NCBI GenBank assembly: GCA_003049485.1
Contig: PYST01000175.1
Coordinates: forward strand, 20,318 to 84,317
Source of the DNA: Ophioceras dolichostomum
Taxonomy: Eukaryota > Ascomycota > Sordariomycetes > Magnaporthales > Ophioceraceae
Length of the DNA: 64,000 nucleotides
Direction: 5' to 3'
Shown in pieces: positions 11,201 to 23,026 of this stretch; positions within the stretch are counted from its first letter, which is position 1, and each line of letters opens with the position of its first letter. Below the pieces are notes generated by a model, which saw only the letters and a program-made list of their open reading frames with translations, made no database searches and had not been told where the DNA came from. Made by a program: the position numbers and the translations under genes.

Positions 11201-13024
11201 CTGATTTGCAGTCGCTGCAGACGCCTGCTGGGCCCGGTTCCTCAGCAGGGCTGCCATCTTCTGCCTAATAAGAGACTCTTTGCCGCCCTTTTCCTTCTCG
11301 TCGGATGTCTCACCGTCCCGCACTGTAGTTGTAGCTTTCGGGGCAGCGGAGGGAGAATCGGTCTGAACAGATGATGGAGCGGGTAGCGCGGCGGCCGCAG
11401 TCGCAGCCGTTGCCCCGGTTGCCGTAGTGGGATTGGTTGTGGTAGGGATAGGAACGGTGGATGATGCTGTGGCACCGGGGACCGACGGCACAGTGGGCGG
11501 CGCAGTCGCGGGAATCGGCGCGGAAGAGGATGTTGCAGAGGTACCCGTCTTCGCCGCTGGCTTCGCAAGGGTCTTCTTGGCCTTGAGAGCCAACAGCCGC
11601 GCAATCTTTTCATTGCGGGCCTCCGGCTGGCCTCCAGCAGGGGAAGTTGGGGAAGTCGCTTCCGCCGAGGCGGCAGCAAGAGTAGCGCTCTGTCCTAGAC
11701 TCTCGCTCTTGGGATCGCTCTTGGGATCGCTCTTAGGATCACTCTTGGGAGACTGGGACGGGAGGATGGGTGGGGCAGCGGTGGGCATCGCCAAGTTCAG
11801 CTCAGCATAGAGCGACCTCATGACGCTTTCGGAGATACCCTCTCCAACGATGGTCTCATACTTAACGCCCAAGTTGTGAAGATCCAGGATCGCCTCCCGC
11901 GCCTCCCTCCTACCATGCTCCTCGCTGTTGGATACCAGAGCAGGAAAGGGAACAGTTTCTTGTGCAGTTGCCAGGGCGGTGACCGGAGTGGCCGGATCAG
12001 TGGCTGGAGCACCGTCCCAACCAAGGATCGGGGCAGCGGCCGGAACGGCACCCGGAGCAGCGCCTGGTGGAGCAGCAGCACGGAAAGTCTGGGCCTTGGG
12101 AGGTTTCAGAGGCAGTGTCCTCTTTTGCACATGTTTTCTGCTCGCATTGAGTCCGCCCGCAGCGGCCTCTCTAGGACCCGACTTCGAGTTTCGTCTCATC
12201 TCAGCATCGCTCGTGTCGAGAGACGTGCTGGTCTTGGGATCGACATCGGGCGTGGAAGCCGATGGAGAGAAGGAATCGGGCGAGCCGCGAACTGAAGACG
12301 ACGTTGGATTCAAGTCTCTAAAAAAAACGTAGGCGGCGAGGGGGCTAAGGGGACCAAGGGGAAATGCCTTACCTTCGCGGCGGCCGCCATAGAAGGCGTC
12401 GTGATGGCCTGGACCCGGTTGATGACCGCGGTAGCCCGGGGACGTGACCTGTTGTGACTTTCCTGCCAAAGGCATACTGCTCTCTGGCCGGTAGAGATCG
12501 CCCGAATCCTCTTCTGACAGCTCACCTTCCTCCAAGTCTTCCTGGGGTTTGGGAACGCTGCTCTTGGGGCTATTGGCCGCCTGGCCAGGAGGAGGCTGAG
12601 CGACACGAACCCGGCCGTCTGTGCCCTGGTCAAACGTGTTGTATCCGCTGAATGGGGGGGCCCATGACTTGGGCTGATGAGCAAACACTGGGCTTGATCC
12701 ACCCATACCACCGCTATTCGATGGCGCAGCAGGATGGCCAGTGATGCCTAGTCCAGGAATCCCAGGAATGCGCGCCGCGTTGTGGTCAAAGGCCGTCTGA
12801 GACGCCATGCGGTGGCCGGCTGCAGCATTGCTGTCCGGACGATACGGGTATGCTGGTGTAGGCTCGTAGTAGCTGGGCTGGCGGGGGGGTTGGGGGAACG
12901 GGGGAAACTGAGGATTCGGGGGAAATGGATTCGGGCGGAATGGCGAATTCTGGGGAAACGGCGAGTTTGGGGGACGGTTGGACCATTGTCCACCGCCTCC
13001 GTACCCGGACGGGTACCACGACAT
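8243..13024 (-). CDS. Red1/ZFC3H1-like zinc-finger protein (about 1483 aa)
   Basis: Exons 13024-12373, 12315-8987, 8910-8658 and 8460-8243 join in frame to about 1483 aa. The long N-terminal part is Pro-, Ser- and Ala-rich and looks disordered. It has a Pro/Asn/Phe-rich start, an acidic EEGELSEEDSGD patch near residue 180, SDPK repeats (nt about 11700-11750) and two predicted coiled coils near residues 797-820 and 955-998. The C-terminus carries the signature zinc finger C-X8-C-X4-C-X3-H at about 1386-1404, preceded by NINPDQELCP, then a helical tail with GIIAYRRRFLGD. This finger type (zf-C3H1) defines fungal Red1 and animal ZFC3H1, scaffolds that link an Mtr4-like helicase to nuclear RNA decay in MTREC/PAXT. 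The assignment rests on this finger and the layout; the N-terminal half is too diverged to confirm. Introns 2 and 3 have good donors (GTATCT, GTGCGT); intron 1 is unusual. Confidence 0.82.
12316..12372 (-). other. 57-nt in-frame intron with unusual acceptor
   Basis: A GTAAGG donor at 12372 is followed by a T8 tract, TAG and then GAG on the minus strand. Splicing at TAG gives a 55-nt intron and an immediate stop. Splicing two bases later at GAG gives a 57-nt intron and keeps frame. Because 57 is divisible by three and the intron has no in-frame stop, its retention adds 19 residues without truncating the protein. Confidence 0.5.
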
Positions 13025-14109
13025 CGTGAAGGCGCCGGTGCCTAGATCGACACAAAGGTGATCGTGTGTGAACTATTGAGAGGGCAGGTCCGCTCTGTGT
13101 CGGGGCATGTTCCTCGTGGGCGGAGGGAGGGAGGGATGTTGGGATGGATCAAACGAGCGAGGTGATGGCGATTTGATGAACGCGAAATAGCCAAACAATC
13201 GAAAAGATCGAAGACAAGTACGGTTTAGACTTAGAGAATTAAGCGACTGGATGATGATGCCGTGTGGCAAAGCATACAAGCTCTGTGTCACCGACGACTC
13301 AGCCAAGGGAGGGGAGGCAAATCGCTGAAGGCAAGAGACTACGGGGAGCCCTTGTTCTCACCAACGCGGGCCAGACCCCCAAATTCAAAGAAAGCCCGAA
13401 AATGGATAGCAGAGCAGATAATACACAGTCCGGCACAGCTTTGATTGATTCCGAGCCAAATGCCGTCAAGGCGAAGCCAGGTGCGACGACACGAAACAAA
13501 ATGGTGTCGTGATTGTGTTTGGATGTGGACAAGTTCAGCGCCTCTGAAATTATTGCCAGGCAGGTAGCCTTGCGTTACGCGACCACCTGCTCGCCAGCCG
13601 TCAGCGGGCTGGCAGCTGGCGGCTGGATGGCGGGTTGGACCTCACGTGGGGACGAGCCGCTCAGGCCCCTCCAGCGGCTGGTGGACCCGCGCTAAGCTCC
13701 CGTTCAGGAACCCGATTGTTTACTTTCCCTCCCTAGCAACACCAATCCCCTTCCGCCAATGATCTCATCCTCAACATCGTGACAAACGGCTCGACACCAT
13801 CATCACCAGCCCAACTTGGCTTTCTACATAGACACAAGCATTTCAGACAGATCCGATTCTTGCGAGAGAGACTTGTAAAGCCATACCTTCTTGCTTTTCC
13901 TTTTTTTTTCTAGCTTAAACCCCACGCTCGCTTTGGAGTTTCTGTCGTGGCCTTCTGGTCTTCCGGTCTGCTCCTTGTTGCTGTTATTATGCCTGGCTCT
14001 GGCCAATGTTTATCACACGAATGACGGACGGGCCGTGACCAAAATCACTTCATCCTACTTCTCCTACAACGCTCTACCGGTCGTGATCGATTAGAACAAG
14101 GCGGCAACG
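13025..14109. other. Shared divergent promoter region (Red1-like / myosin)
   Basis: About 1.1 kb lies between the head-to-head starts of the Red1-like gene (-) and the myosin gene (+). It includes CT-rich leader-like sequence next to the myosin side (about 13720-13900). No specific binding site could be assigned. Short frames here lack coding character. Confidence 0.5.
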
Positions 14110-17100
14110 ATGTCGTCGCTTCGAAACAACCCCTTCATGAGGGGCGCGTCGCCCTCGTCCTCGCCCGTCCAGACAACCCCGAAGGCGACTAGACCAAAGT
14201 CTGCCGTGTTCGGCTCGACGTCACCGCTATCGGCAGTCTCGACACCCTCCTCGCACACTCACAACCAATCCCACGCGTCAATAGCCACCGCGATGGGCCA
14301 GTCGAACGGCGGCGGCGGCGGCAGCGGCAGCGGCAGCTTCAACGGTAGCTTACCACGGCATGCCCGAGAAGGCTCGAGGGGGGCGACCCCGTCGTCCAAC
14401 ACGTTCGCGCCATCATTCATCAAGACGGAGGATATGCGACGGAGCGTCGACATAGTCAAGGGCATCGAAGGCGAAAACGACTTCTCTGGCAAGCGGTACG
14501 TGTGGCTTAAGGATCCACAAACGGCCTTTGTCAAGGGTTGGGTCGTCGAGGAGCTCGAGGGGAACCGGATACTGGTTCAGTGTGACGATGGTAGCGTAAG
14601 TTATACCGGTGACGATATGCGGACACGATGGGAGGGCGGCCACTACTCCAACACATGGGGCGCAGGCTAACAGGACTGGTGGTAACCCATCATAGCAACG
14701 CGAGGTCGATGGGGAGACCGTGGACAAGGTCAACCCCGCAAAGTTCGACAAGGCTGACGACATGGCCGAACTGACGCATCTGAACGAGGCGTCTGTAGTC
14801 CACAACCTACACATGCGTTACCAGTCGGACCTGATATATACGTATTCAGGCCTCTTCTTGGTGACGGTGAACCCATACTGTCCCCTGCCGATCTACTCGA
14901 ACGAGTACGTCAACATGTACAAGGGCCGGAGCAGGGAGGACACGAAGCCACACATCTTCGCCATGGCCGACGAGGCCTTCCGAAACCTCGTGGACGAAGG
15001 GGAGAATCAGAGCATCCTCGTGACGGGCGAGTCCGGTGCGGGTAAAACCGAAAACACGAAGAAGGTGATCCAGTACATCGCCGCCGTGGCGCACTCCGAA
15101 TCGCCAGCCAAGAGGGGCGCGTTGGGCCAGCAGGGGCAGAGCGGCAACCTGTCGGCGCAGATCCTCCGGGCAAACCCGATCCTCGAGTCGTTTGGAAACG
15201 CCCAGACCGTACGGAACAACAACTCGTCGCGGTTCGGCAAGTTCATCCGCATCGAGTTCAACAGATCCGGCTCCATCGCGGGCGCCTTCATCGACTGGTA
15301 CCTGCTGGAGAAGTCGCGTGTGGTGCGCATCAACGCCCACGAGCGGAACTACCACGTCTTCTACCAGCTCCTGAAGGGCGCCGACCGCCGCATGAAGCAG
15401 GACTTCCTGCTGGACGGGCTGGACGTGGAGCACTTCGCATACACGCGCGACGGCAACGACACCATCTCGGGCGTGTCGGACCGGGAGGAGTGGGGGGTGC
15501 TCATGGAGGCCTTCAACGTCATGGGCTTCTCCGAGGCGGACCAGGCGTCTGTCCTGCGCACTGTCGCCGCGGTGCTGCACCTCGGCAACATGAGCGTGAT
15601 CAAGGAGAGCCGGGCGGCCGACCAGGCGCGGCTCGCCCCAGAATCCAAGGCCCAGGCCGAGAAGGTGTGCCGCCTGCTCGGCGTTCCGCTGGAGCCGTTC
15701 CTTCAGGGGCTCCTGCACCCCAGGGTGAAGGCCGGCCGCGAGTGGGTCGAGAAGGTGCAGACGCCCGAACAGGTGCGCCTTGGGCTTGACGCTCTAGCCA
15801 AGGGCGTATACGAGCGCGGATTCGGCGACCTCGTGTCGCGGATCAACAGGCAGCTGGACCGGGCCGGCATGGGCGGCGGCATGGACGAGTCCTCGCGCTT
15901 CATCGGCGTGCTGGACATCGCCGGGTTCGAGATCTTCGAGGAGAACAGCTTCGAGCAGCTGTGCATCAACTACACCAACGAACGGCTGCAGCAGTTCTTC
16001 AACCACCACATGTTCGTGCTCGAGCAGGAGGAGTACGCGCGGGAGCAGATCGAGTGGAAGTTTATCGACTTCGGCCGCGATCTGCAACCGACCATCGACC
16101 TGATCGAGCTGCCCAACCCGATCGGCATCTTCTCGTGTCTGGACGAGGACTGCGTCATGCCGCGCGCCACAGACAAGAGCTTCACCGAAAAGCTGCACGG
16201 GCTGTGGGAGAAGAAGACCGCCAAGTACCGCCCGTCACGCCTGCGCCACGGCTTTGTGCTTACCCACTACGCCGCGGAGGTCGAGTACTCCACCGACGGC
16301 TGGCTGGAGAAGAACAAGGACCCGCTCAACGACAACATCACCCGTCTGTTGGCCGCCTCGACCGACCGCCACGTCGCGAACCTTTTCGCCGACTGTGCTG
16401 CCGATCACGACGGCGAGGGCGGCGGCGGCGGCGGCGCCATGCGGAGCCGAGTCAAGAAGGGCCTCTTCCGGACCGTCGCCCAGCGCCACAAGGAGCAGCT
16501 GTCTAGCCTGATGGCCCAGCTGCACTCGACACACCCGCACTTCGTCCGCTGCATCCTGCCAAACCACAAGAAGCGGCCGAAGCAGTTCAACAGCCTGCTG
16601 GTGCTCGACCAGCTTCGCTGCAACGGAGTGCTCGAGGGCATCCGCATCGCCCGCACCGGCTTCCCCAACCGCCTCCCCTTCGCCGAGTTCCGCCAGCGGT
16701 ACGAGGTGCTGTGTCGAGACATACCCCGCGGCTACCTCGAGGGCCAGGCCGCCGCCTCCATCATGCTGGACAAGCTGGGGCTCGACCGCGCCCTGTTCCG
16801 AGTCGGCCTGTCCAAGGTCTTCTTCAGGGCGGGCGTCCTCGCCGAGCTAGAGGAGCAGCGCGACGCCCTTATCAGCGACATCATGGCGCGCTTCCAGTCC
16901 GTTGCGAGGGGCTTCATGCAACGCCGCATCGCCTACAAGCGCCTTTACCGCGCCGAAGCCACCCGTGTAATCCAGCGTAACTTCCAGGTTTACTTGTCGT
17001 TGTGCGAAAACCCCTGGTGGCAGCTGCTCATACGCATGAAGCCTCTGCTTGGCGCGACCCGCACAGCTACCGAAGTCAAGCGTCGCGACGAGATGATCCG

Positions 17101-20100
17101 GCAGCTCCACGAGCGCATGCGGGCCGAAGAGACGGACCGCCAGCGGCTCGAGGACGAGCGGCGCAGCTGCCACGCCGAGATGATGCGGATCCAGCAGACC
17201 CTCGAGAGCGAGAGAGCCCTGGCGCTAGACAAGGAAGAGATTTTCGAGCGTCTGCGTCTGCGTGAGGCCGAGCTCGAGGAGAAGCTGGCCGGGGCCATCG
17301 AGGATCAACTGCGGCTCGAAGACCAGCTCGACAGTCTCCTGGACGCCAAGAAACACGCCGAAGAGCAGGTCGAGAAGTTCCGCTCACAGCTGGAGCAGGC
17401 CGCCGGGCTCATCGGTCGTCTTGAAGACGAGAAGACCGCCCTTGGCGAACGCCTGGCCGCGTTGGAGAATGAACTGGAGGAGCTTGCACAGAAGCAGTCC
17501 GATCGTAGCGAGCAGGAGGATGCGCTGCAGGACGAGATCAAGATGCTCCAGAGCCAGCTCGCGCTCAAGGACCGCAAGGCCCGCGACCTGGAAGGCCGCC
17601 TCCTCAAAATCGACCAGGACGCCGAGGTCAAGCTCGCCGTGGCCCAGAAGGAACTCCAGGCCGTCAAGGGCCGGGAGCAGAGGCTGATGGCCGAAAACCG
17701 CGACGTCCAGCAGCAGCTGTTGCGGCTGTCCCAAACGTCGACCGACTACGAAGACCTCGTGCGCAAGAAGGAGAGCGAGCTGGCCCTGCTGCGCGGCGAC
17801 AACAAAAGGCACGAGATGGAGAAGAGGACGGCCGACGAGCACAAGAACAAGCTCATGCAAGAAAAAGAAAAGACCGCCGCACGGCTCCGGGAGGTGCAGG
17901 CCGAGATGGTGGCGCTCAAGTCGCAGCAGACACAGATGCAGCGAGAGGCCGAAGACGCCAAGAGCCTGCTGCGGGCGCGGCTGTCGGAGGACGCACAGGC
18001 GGACCAGAACCGGCAGGTGCTGGAGTCACAGATCAAGGATCTTAAGGAGCAGCTGTATAAGACCCAGATGGACCTCAGCCGCGAGCGGCAGTCGCGCGAC
18101 GACGTGCTGCTGCTGGGCGAGCACAAGTTCCAGGCGCTGCAGGAGGAGTTCGAGCGCCTGAACGAGTCGAAGATCACTATAGAAAAGGAGCTCTACGCCC
18201 AGCAGGACACGCTCCGGCGCACGATGGAGGCGCGCACCACGGCCGAGTCGGAGCGCAACGAAGCCCGAGACGAGATCCGGCGGCTGCGGGCTGCCAAGGT
18301 GCAGGCCGAGGACGCACGGCGCGACGCCGAAGAGTCTGGCGAGCGGGCGGCGCTGAAGGTGGCCCGCGAGCGGGAGTCCCGTCTGAGGGTCGACCTGGAC
18401 GCGGCACAGGAACGCCTGCGCTGGTTCGAGGAGGAGTGCGACAAGCTCAACCACAAGGTCGAGGACCTCAACAAGCTGATCCTCTCGTCCGGCGACTTCG
18501 GCCTCAAGAACGACCAGGCCAAGGAGCGGATGGAGCGGGAGCTGCACACCGTCAAGAGCCGGCTGACGGCGTCCGAGAACGACAACCGCGCCCTGCTGAA
18601 CAAGCTGCAGCAGAAGGGGCTCGAGGTGGCGCGGTCCAGCTCGCGAGCCAGCGAGGCGTCTCGCGGCCAGGTCCAGGTGCTCCAGCGCGAAAAGGCCCGC
18701 CTGGAGGAGCAGAACGGCAAGCTGCACAAGCAGCTGGGCGACGCACAGATCGCGTACGCGTCCCTGGAGAAGAAGGTCGAGAAGCTCCAGCTCAACCTGG
18801 AGGACCTCAACCACGAGGTGGAGCGCGAGGCCAAGACCAGCCGCAACGCCGAGAAGGCCTCTTCGGGCGTCACGGCCCAGCTGGCCGAGGCCAACCGCAC
18901 CATCGAGTCGGAGCGGCAGCTCAAGGGCCAGGCGCAGGCCACGGCGCGCACGCTGCAGGCCACCCTCGACTCTCGCGATAGGGAGCTCTCCGACCTGCGC
19001 GCCCAGATGCTGAGCATTCTGAAGACGGTCGACCCCGACTCGGTGCCCGCGCTACAGCAGCAGCAGAGCGAGACCGACCGCAACAAGTTCTTCATCTCCA
19101 AGGCCTTCGACCTGGCCCGCAAGGTCGAGGATCTCCACCAGAACCTCCGCGTGCAGACGGCAGCACGCACGAACGCCGAGGCTCAAGCGGCAGAGCTGCG
19201 TGCTGCCGCAGCGGCCAGGCAGCACGACTCTCCACGGCCCCGGTTGCTGGAGGAGATCGACCCCAACGAGGCTCCCTTCCACTCACCGTCTTCGCCGACG
19301 CAGCGGAGGGGAGGAGCAGCAGCAGCAGCAGCAGCAGCAGCTAGCAACATCAACAACAAGGTCAACGGGCGGCACCACTCGAACGCGTCGACGCCGCCTC
19401 GTCGTTTTAATAGCACCGAGCCGCACGACACGGCGCACCACCACGACTCACCCGTCAGATCAGACCGCGTTGTTGACCTTAGGGCCGACATAGAAGAGCT
19501 TCAGAGCCAGCTGCACCTAGCCGAGATGCAGAACCGCCGGCTTCGGAGCCAGCTGGAGAACACCAACGGCAACACCAACGGCAACGGCAACGGCGACGTT
19601 CCGGAGAGCCCCTCGACGCGCCACCGCGTGCAGAAGCTCGAGAAGGCTAACAGCCGCCTCCAGGACATGCTGGACGACTCCTCACGAAAAGTGTCGGCGC
19701 TCGAGCGGGCGCTCCGCACGGGCGAGCTGTCCCTGCGCGACATCCAGACGCGCTCGCACGAGGAGATCCTCGACCTGCTTAACAGCCAGGAGGAGTCGCG
19801 GCGGTCGCTGCTGCACAGCCACAAGGACGCCGTGGCCGAGCTGACGGACATCAAGGACCACTTCGACCGCATGCGGCACGAGCGCGCCAAGCTCGAGGTC
19901 GACCTGCGCGACGCCCGCTCCGACCTGCAGGACATGGCGCTGGCCCGCGACCAGGAGGCGGCCAGCCGCAGCCAGCTGCTCCAGGAGTTCGCCGACATGC
20001 AGATCCGGCTCGACGCCGAGTCCTCCAAGCTCGCCGACGTGACGGCCGGCCTGGCGCTGTACAAGTCCCGGGCCGACGAGTACTTCGGCAAGCTGGAGCA

Positions 20101-21791
20101 GGCCGAGCTCGCCGTCCTCAAGGCCACGCGGGCCGAGCAGTTCGCGCGCACACAGGCCCGCGAGGCAGAGGACAACCTCGCCGAGGTCATGTCGCAGCGC
20201 ACGCGCACCGACGCGGCCGTCGAGGACCTGCAGAGACAGAACCAGCGGCTCGAGGAGCGGCTCGAGGACCTGTCGACCGACCTGGAGGCGGCCACGCAGG
20301 CGAAGCGCCGGCTGCAGCACGAGCTCGAGGACTACCGCAACCAGCGAGCCAACGACATCGAGGACAAGGAGTCGAGCATGGAGCAGACGCGCAAGAAGTA
20401 CCAGGCCGAGTTCGCCACCCTGACCAAGGAGCTCGACCTCGCCCGCGAGGAGAAGCTGTTCAAGCAGGCCGAGATCACGCGCCTGCGCGAGGAGCTCGAC
20501 GAGCTGCGCTCCAAGTGGGACGACGAGGTGCTCAACTCGTCGACCTGGTCGAAAGAAAAATCCCGCCTCGAGTCCACGCTCGCCGACGTGGCGTCCAGCC
20601 GCGACGAGGCCGTGGCCGCGCACAACGACGCGCAGGGCAAGATCGTCAACCTGCTGAGCCAGGTGCGCGCCCTGCGCGCGTCCGTCGATGAGGTCGCGGC
20701 CGAGCGCGACTCGCTGGTGCGCGAGAAGCGCGGCGTGGAGGCCCGCCTGGAGGAGGCGAAGGCCGGGCTGGAGGAGCTCGCGAGGGCGGGGGGGTCGCCC
20801 TCGCTGCGCAGCGCGGCGGGCATGGACCGCGAGCTGCTGGAGCTCAAGTCGAGCCTGGCGCAGCACGAGGACATCGCGGCGGCGGCGGTCGAGAAGATGA
20901 GGCGCGCCGAGGCGCTGGCCGCCGAGGTGCAGAAGGACATGGTGGCCGAGCGGGAGGCGGCCGCGCGGCTGAGCAAGGAGAAGGCCGCGCTGGAGAAGAG
21001 CCTCAACGAGGTGCAGGTCAAGCTTGTGGACCTCGAGACGAAGGGGTATTCGTCTGCGAGCCAGGATATCAAGTTCCTGCATAAGCGGATCCAGGAGGTT
21101 AGTAGTTGTTTTTTTTGTTTTTTCTTTCCACCCAATTTCAAAAAATTCATGTGCTAACCTTTTCTTTTTTAAACTTCAACAAAACCAACAACAGCTCGAG
21201 ACGCAACTCGAAGCCCACGAAGACGAGCGCAACAAGTCCCAGCGCTCGGTGCGCAACGTCGACCGCACGGTCAAGGACCTGCAGTCCCAGATCGAGCGCA
21301 AGGACAAGCAGCACTCCCAGCTGCAGGAGGACCTGTCGCGCATGCGCGACAAGCTCGACAAGCTGCTGAAGACCATCGACGAGCTGCAGGCGGCCGACTC
21401 GAGCCACCAGCTCAACGCGAGACGCGCCGACAGGGACCTGCGCGAGGAGCGCGAGAGGTCGCTGAGGCTCGAGCGGGAGCTGGAGGGGTGGAAGAGCCTG
21501 AGGCTCGAGAAGGGGTCCGGTTCTGTGTCTGCGTCGTCGAACAACAACGGCGGGTCGGTGGCCGGGTCTGTCGCCGGGACGATCTCCGGGGGGGGCTCGG
21601 CGACGGCGGGTGCGGGTGCGGGTGCGGGTCCTTATGGGAGTTTGAGGAGGAACGGCACGCAGGCCACGTTCAGGTCGAGCGTGTCGGGCTTGCAGGGCCT
21701 GGATGGGACCGCTGAGGGAGCGGGGGTGGAGATCCCGAAGCGTAAGAGCAGCATTAGTAGGGCTCCTAGTATGACGAAGGGGTTTTTGTAA
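14110..21791 (+). CDS. myo2: Class II myosin heavy chain (about 2494 aa)
   Basis: Three exons (14110-14595, 14696-21097, 21195-21791) join in phase 0 across introns with GTAAGT/TAG and GTTAGT/CAG ends. A Ser/Gly-rich N-terminal extension of about 125 aa precedes an SH3-like myosin N-domain (YVWLKDP, residues about 129-160). The motor has the P-loop GESGAGKT at about 273-280, switch I NNNSSRFGKF at about 336, switch II DIAGFEIFEENSFEQ at about 569 and the actin-binding strut VRCILPNHKKRP at about 779. One clear IQ-like segment (VIQRNFQVYL, about 920) follows, then a coiled-coil rod running to about residue 2440 and a short Ser/Gly-rich tail. This is the conventional myosin of fungi, a dimeric actin motor required for the cytokinetic ring and septum formation. 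A disordered Pro/Ala/His-rich insert breaks the rod at about 1665-1757. Length matches filamentous-fungal class II myosins, which are longer than yeast Myo1/Myo2. Confidence 0.96.
19316..19341 (+). repeat. GCA trinucleotide repeat coding poly-Ala
   Basis: Eight or more GCA codons encode an alanine run inside the non-helical rod insert of the myosin. Such a tract is likely to vary in length between strains. Confidence 0.85.
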
Positions 21792-23026
21792 AACATCACA
21801 CATAATTGTATGGTTGGGTGGGAGGGAGGGGGCTGTCCGTCCATCCATCCATACATACATCAATCGATATATGGGTATGCGAATGGGGCGGGGGTTGTCG
21901 GGGAGCAAGCAGCAGCAAGCAGCATTCTGGGTTCTGGGTTTCTGAGTACGGTGTTGGTTTTGATGGACGGTTGCAGTGTGTAGTGGGGGAAACTGGGTTT
22001 GCATTTGGGAGCATGATCGGGAAGGAAAGAGGGGAAACAAAGGGGAGAGAACGGGTCACTGTTTTTTCTGTCTATCTCTTCTGCCTGTCTCTCTCCGTTA
22101 ATACGCTAATGCTCGGCGAGGTTATTGATATATATCTTACTGGCTGTCTTCAGAAGAGTGGAATGTCCGATGTTTGATGATTCCTTGTGGATGTGGTGAT
22201 TAGGTCGTTCCCGACCCCCCTCTCCGTCACCTCTTAACTCCGTCAGCACCTTCATTTTGGCTTTCGGCTCTGAGATTAGCTCCTGACAGTAGGGAACATT
22301 CACCAGTCTGGTCATCAACAATGGAAGAAGTCAGATGAAACTTGCTAGAACAAAACGCTCTCCTAGAGACGCTCTGGCTCTCTTTGTTGTTCGCAAGGCG
22401 AAAGTGATAACACATCGACACCTAGGAAGCAGATCCATTTGAGGGGGGTGGGTAGATGCTCCTGTGTCCGTGGACTGCGCGGTAAATACATGAAATGCAG
22501 AAAGTCTCTCGGGCTGATAATGCCAGAAACAGCAGTAGGCTCTGGATTTAAGAGGGAAGAATCGTAGGTACCACTGCATCCGCCTTGTGGTTAAGATGAC
22601 TCTTCGTCCAGATGCTCGACGACAAAGTAGGGGGTTCCTCTCGCAAACTCATCAATGCCATCCGTGGCTCGTATCAACTAACGTCCGTCCCAATAGCATC
22701 TTGGGGGTATGTGGACATGAGCAAATTCTCGAACGTCCCAACGCCTTGAAATTTGAAGGAAACTTGGTGAAAGGGCTCGAGTCGAGTGAGAAGTCGCAGC
22801 AGATAACAACATCATGCGAAAAGCACTAATAGAGAGGAAAAGGCATATAGTTATGTCGACGGCTCGAGTGCGTCGAGGAGTAGACGGAAAGAAGAACCCG
22901 GCGCAAACGAAAACAGACAAGACGATGGCGATCTGGCTGGACCAATAAGGGAGAGAGGGACTCGAGATCCGAGAACGTAGAAGGGAATCAGGCGTGACTG
23001 CTAGTCGATCCCACCGAACTGATCGA
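21792..23026. other. Convergent 3' flank between myosin and next gene
   Basis: No gene is supported here. The stretch holds CATC/CATA short repeats just after the myosin stop and short frames without coding character. It should contain the 3' UTRs of the myosin (+) and of the hypothetical gene ending at 23027 (-). Confidence 0.5.

Noticed and set aside
14846..21150. Several long minus-strand frames (up to 466 aa) under the myosin gene
   Set aside because: They mirror the coiled-coil codons of the real gene (Leu/Val/Arg-rich) and have no motifs or splice structure of their own.
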